Source: Methanolinea sp. UBA477
GTDB taxonomy: Archaea; Halobacteriota; Methanomicrobia; Methanomicrobiales; Methanospirillaceae
Assembly: GCA_002509485.1 (NCBI GenBank)
Contig: DAWO01000065.1
Location: 1-7,288 of the forward strand
DNA: 7,288 nt
Reading direction: 5' to 3'
Shown here: in pieces, positions 5,953 through 7,288 of the stretch
Layout of the letters: every line of letters starts with the position of its first letter
Position numbering within the stretch: position 1 is the first letter of the stretch
The notes under the pieces: generated by a model
The model's input: only the letters and a program-made list of their open reading frames with translations
What the model was told of the DNA's origin: nothing
Databases searched by the model: none
Translations under genes and position numbers: made by a program

Positions 5953-5996
5953 AAAAAAAGACCCCATGACCAGACCTGGAAATATACTGGTCCATG
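5953..5996 (-). terminator. Hairpin plus T7 in the ECF operon leader (terminator or attenuator candidate)
   Basis: On the minus strand CATGGACCAG (5996-5987) pairs with CTGGTCATG (5973-5965), with one bulged G. The 13-base loop contains CCAGG, which can instead pair with the downstream CTGG arm (CCAG-GT-CTGG, 5979-5970). GGG, TC and then seven T (5959-5953) follow. It could end a short transcript from the promoter above or condition read-through into the operon. If transcription begins at a TATA-like GTATATTT inside the loop (about 5981-5988), the hairpin would not be made. Confidence 0.4.
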
Positions 5997-5997
5997 T

Positions 5998-6043
5998 TAT
6001 TCACGTATGTATAAGATTATACATTAGTGTATAAAAATGTACT
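5998..6043. promoter_or_regulatory. Array of TGTAYA-type hexamers in 10-bp register (candidate operator)
   Basis: TGTATA starts at 6008, its reverse complement TATACA at 6018, TGTATA at 6028 and TGTACT at 6038; TATTCA at 5998 is a one-mismatch fifth copy. All starts are exactly 10 bp apart, so every box faces the same side of the helix. The first two form a 6-4-6 inverted repeat. The array overlaps TATA-like sequences for both directions: TTTTTATACA on the minus strand (toward the ECF operon) and TGTATAAAAA on the plus strand. The known archaeal TrpY sites have the consensus TGTACA; the match here is partial. Confidence 0.55.
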
Positions 6044-6070
6044 GGGTGGGTCGTCTCCGAATTGGGATAT

Positions 6071-6265
6071 ATGGCTGTTATTTCACCTTCTGTGGATGCA
6101 CCTGTTCCGGACGCGCGAAAGGGACACCTGATCGGGATTTCATCGCCGTTCTGGAAAACAGCGGGTTCAGATGCCAATTTGGGGCCTGCGGCCATGCCAG
6201 GGATTCCCGACTATCAGGGAGGTATCCGGCTATATTGTCCTGATCATGGAGGAGTCGATAAATAA
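6071..6265 (+). CDS. Doubtful small ORF divergent from the ECF operon
   Basis: This is a 64-codon frame beginning MAVISPSVD. It has a TATA-like TGTATAAAAA about 40 bases upstream inside the hexamer array, a weak GGGAT just before ATG 6071, and T7 at 6283-6289 after the stop. These signals fit a small divergent gene, but the third-position composition is near random, unlike the neighbouring genes, and I recognise no motif in the Pro/Gly/Asp-rich product. It is probably not coding. Confidence 0.15.
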   Translation: MAVISPSVDAPVPDARKGHLIGISSPFWKTAGSDANLGPAAMPGIPDYQGGIRLYCPDHGGVDK

Positions 6266-6443
6266 CCGGCACGAAGTCCAGGTTTTTTTCAGCGATCCGG
6301 ACCAGTGTCCAGATGATCGGTGCACGCGATCTCCAGGTCCGTGTGTCTACGGTATAAAGCCGATAATTTTTTTGCACATCCCGCAGCCGATGTCGGAAGA
6401 AGTGTGTCCGGCCCTGGTCTGTTACAGTCCTCCGGGAGGGGAC

Positions 6444-7163
6444 TCACATCATGTCCAGGTACTTCTCCCTGTTGTTGAGAAAGTCACGGTAGACCCTGAA
6501 ATACTCCGTCTCCTCGTACCCGATCTTCCGGATGGGAATCATATCAAAACTGTAGATCTCTGCATCGGGATAGGCGAGGAGAATCGGTGAGTGCGTGGCG
6601 ATGAGGAACTGTACATCTCCTGTGGATGTGACCTTCCGGAGCAGGTGCAGGAGCTCGATCTGGGTCGCCGGCGACAGCGCGTTTTCAGGTTCGTCGAGGA
6701 GGAAGAGCCCGTCCCTCTGGTACCGGCTGGCAAAAAAAGCCATGTGTGACTGCCCGTGGGACCTGTCCATGAGCGAATCGTTCCCAAAATACGAGAGCGT
6801 CCCGGGATCGGCGATTGCCCATTCGTCGAGGATTTCTGCGAAGTAGCGGAACAGTTCGGATGAGAAGAACGATCCCGGCACTCTCTCCCCTGCCCACCCG
6901 ACATCGATGTACCGGTACAGCTCATCCGCATACAGATTATAATGGCAGCGGTGTCTCTCTTCATCCTTCCAGATATGGATATTGCATTTTTTTGCAATCG
7001 CCCGGAGCAGGGTGGATTTTCCCGTCCCGTTCTCCCCGATGAAGAACGTGACGGGGCGGGAGAACCCGATCCAGTCCGTTTTCCAAAAGATCTCCAGGTT
7101 GAAGGGATAGTTGCGGTCAGTGGGAAACCGGTCGTGCAGCAGCCGCACCCCGTTGACATGCAT
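6444..7163 (-). CDS. Stand-alone AAA/ABC-like ATPase (COG3910-type)
   Basis: From ATG 7163 the protein has 239 residues, the usual length for this family. It shows an N-terminal FPTDRNYPFN (13-22), Walker A GENGTGKST (43-51), the signature-like SHGQS (135-139), Walker B LFLLDEPE (153-160) with catalytic Glu158, an Asn-Ala-Leu-Ser-Pro D-loop (161-165) and switch ATHSP with His191. These mark the SMC/ABC-like predicted ATPases of COG3910; no membrane segment or fused effector domain is present. A GTG at 7238 would add 25 residues (264 aa) and has a weak GGCAGG before it; I prefer ATG 7163 because family members begin at about this point, though no clear ribosome site is seen there. The cellular role of the family is not established. 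No partner gene is visible: downstream is non-coding and upstream is cut by the window edge. Confidence 0.88.
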   Translation of the reverse strand: MHVNGVRLLHDRFPTDRNYPFNLEIFWKTDWIGFSRPVTFFIGENGTGKSTLLRAIAKKCNIHIWKDEERHRCHYNLYADELYRYIDVGWAGERVPGSFFSSELFRYFAEILDEWAIADPGTLSYFGNDSLMDRSHGQSHMAFFASRYQRDGLFLLDEPENALSPATQIELLHLLRKVTSTGDVQFLIATHSPILLAYPDAEIYSFDMIPIRKIGYEETEYFRVYRDFLNNREKYLDMM

Positions 7164-7254
7164 TACCAGAGAGGTACTGTTCCATTCCCCGATATATTCC
7201 TCCCCATCTAACCCGGCGGGAGGAATCCCCTGACGCACCCTGCCGGGAAACTCA

Positions 7255-7278
7255 TCACCGGATCAATGATCCCGGTGA
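7255..7278. repeat. Hairpin upstream of the ATPase gene
   Basis: TCACCGG (7255-7261) pairs with CCGGTGA (7272-7278), and the inner ATC (7262-7264) pairs with GAT (7268-7270) past one bulged C, around an AAT loop. No T tract follows on either strand within the window. It could be an operator dyad for the ATPase gene or part of the terminator of a gene beyond the right edge. Confidence 0.4.
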
Positions 7279-7288
7279 CATGGGCCCC

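Larger units (their letters stand above)
5816..6443. other. Long leader and intergenic region upstream of the ECF operon
   Basis: These 628 bases hold the operon leader (short ORF 5888-5950, hairpin with T7 at 5953-5996), the hexamer array (5998-6043) and about 400 further bases up to the end of the ATPase gene. In that last part the plus strand has a weak ORF at 6071-6265 followed by T7 at 6283-6289, and another T7 at 6367-6373. A minus-strand frame (6078-6377) of 99 codons shows no motif and near-random third-position composition. I see no tRNA or convincing gene here. Confidence 0.5.

Noticed and set aside
6078..6377. A 99-codon minus-strand frame between the ATPase gene and the hexamer array
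   Set aside because: Third-position GC is close to the local average, there is no ribosome site for its GTG start, and I recognise no motif; a decayed gene cannot be excluded.

Overview
The window looks like part of a euryarchaeal genome, most likely a methanogen of the Methanomicrobia or Methanomicrobiales type; this is inference. The evidence is an archaeal-type KsgA running straight into an archaeal Mtq2/HemK2-type methyltransferase, a fused double-ABC ECF ATPase of the kind common in methanogens, GGAGG-type ribosome sites, TATA-like rather than -35/-10 promoters, and oligo-T tracts after stop codons. I cannot name the species.

Positions 1-1168 (plus strand) hold the 3' part of the 16S rRNA dimethyltransferase gene and, overlapping it, the gene for a probable release-factor glutamine methyltransferase. 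Both are translation housekeeping genes. Positions 1195-2560 (minus strand) hold two small secreted proteins of similar length that are clearly paralogues. Each has its own ribosome site, a candidate TATA box and an oligo-T tract. I do not recognise the family. Positions 2560-3048 show no convincing gene, but contain a strong GC-rich hairpin downstream of the next operon.

Positions 3049-5815 (minus strand) are a compact ECF-type vitamin or amino-acid importer operon, in transcription order S component, fused EcfA-EcfA' ATPase, EcfT. The S component resembles the TrpP (tryptophan) family in its layout, so tryptophan is the leading guess for substrate, but it is unproven. The fused ATPase looks asymmetric: one ATP site is canonical and the other has altered Q-loop, H-loop and signature residues.

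Positions 5816-6443 form a long leader and intergenic region. It holds the most striking non-coding signal in the window: four TGTA(T/C)A-type hexamers whose starts fall exactly 10 bp apart (6008, 6018, 6028, 6038), with a weaker fifth at 5998. Next to it, on the operon strand, are a hairpin followed by T7 and a 20-codon ORF ending in Trp-stop. The archaeal repressor TrpY is known to bind TGTACA 'TRP boxes', so the array, the leader and the TrpP-like S component could together form a tryptophan-responsive uptake operon. That link is a hypothesis.

Positions 6444-7238 (minus strand) encode a stand-alone AAA/ABC-like ATPase resembling COG3910. A hairpin at 7255-7278 lies just upstream of it, and the window ends there.
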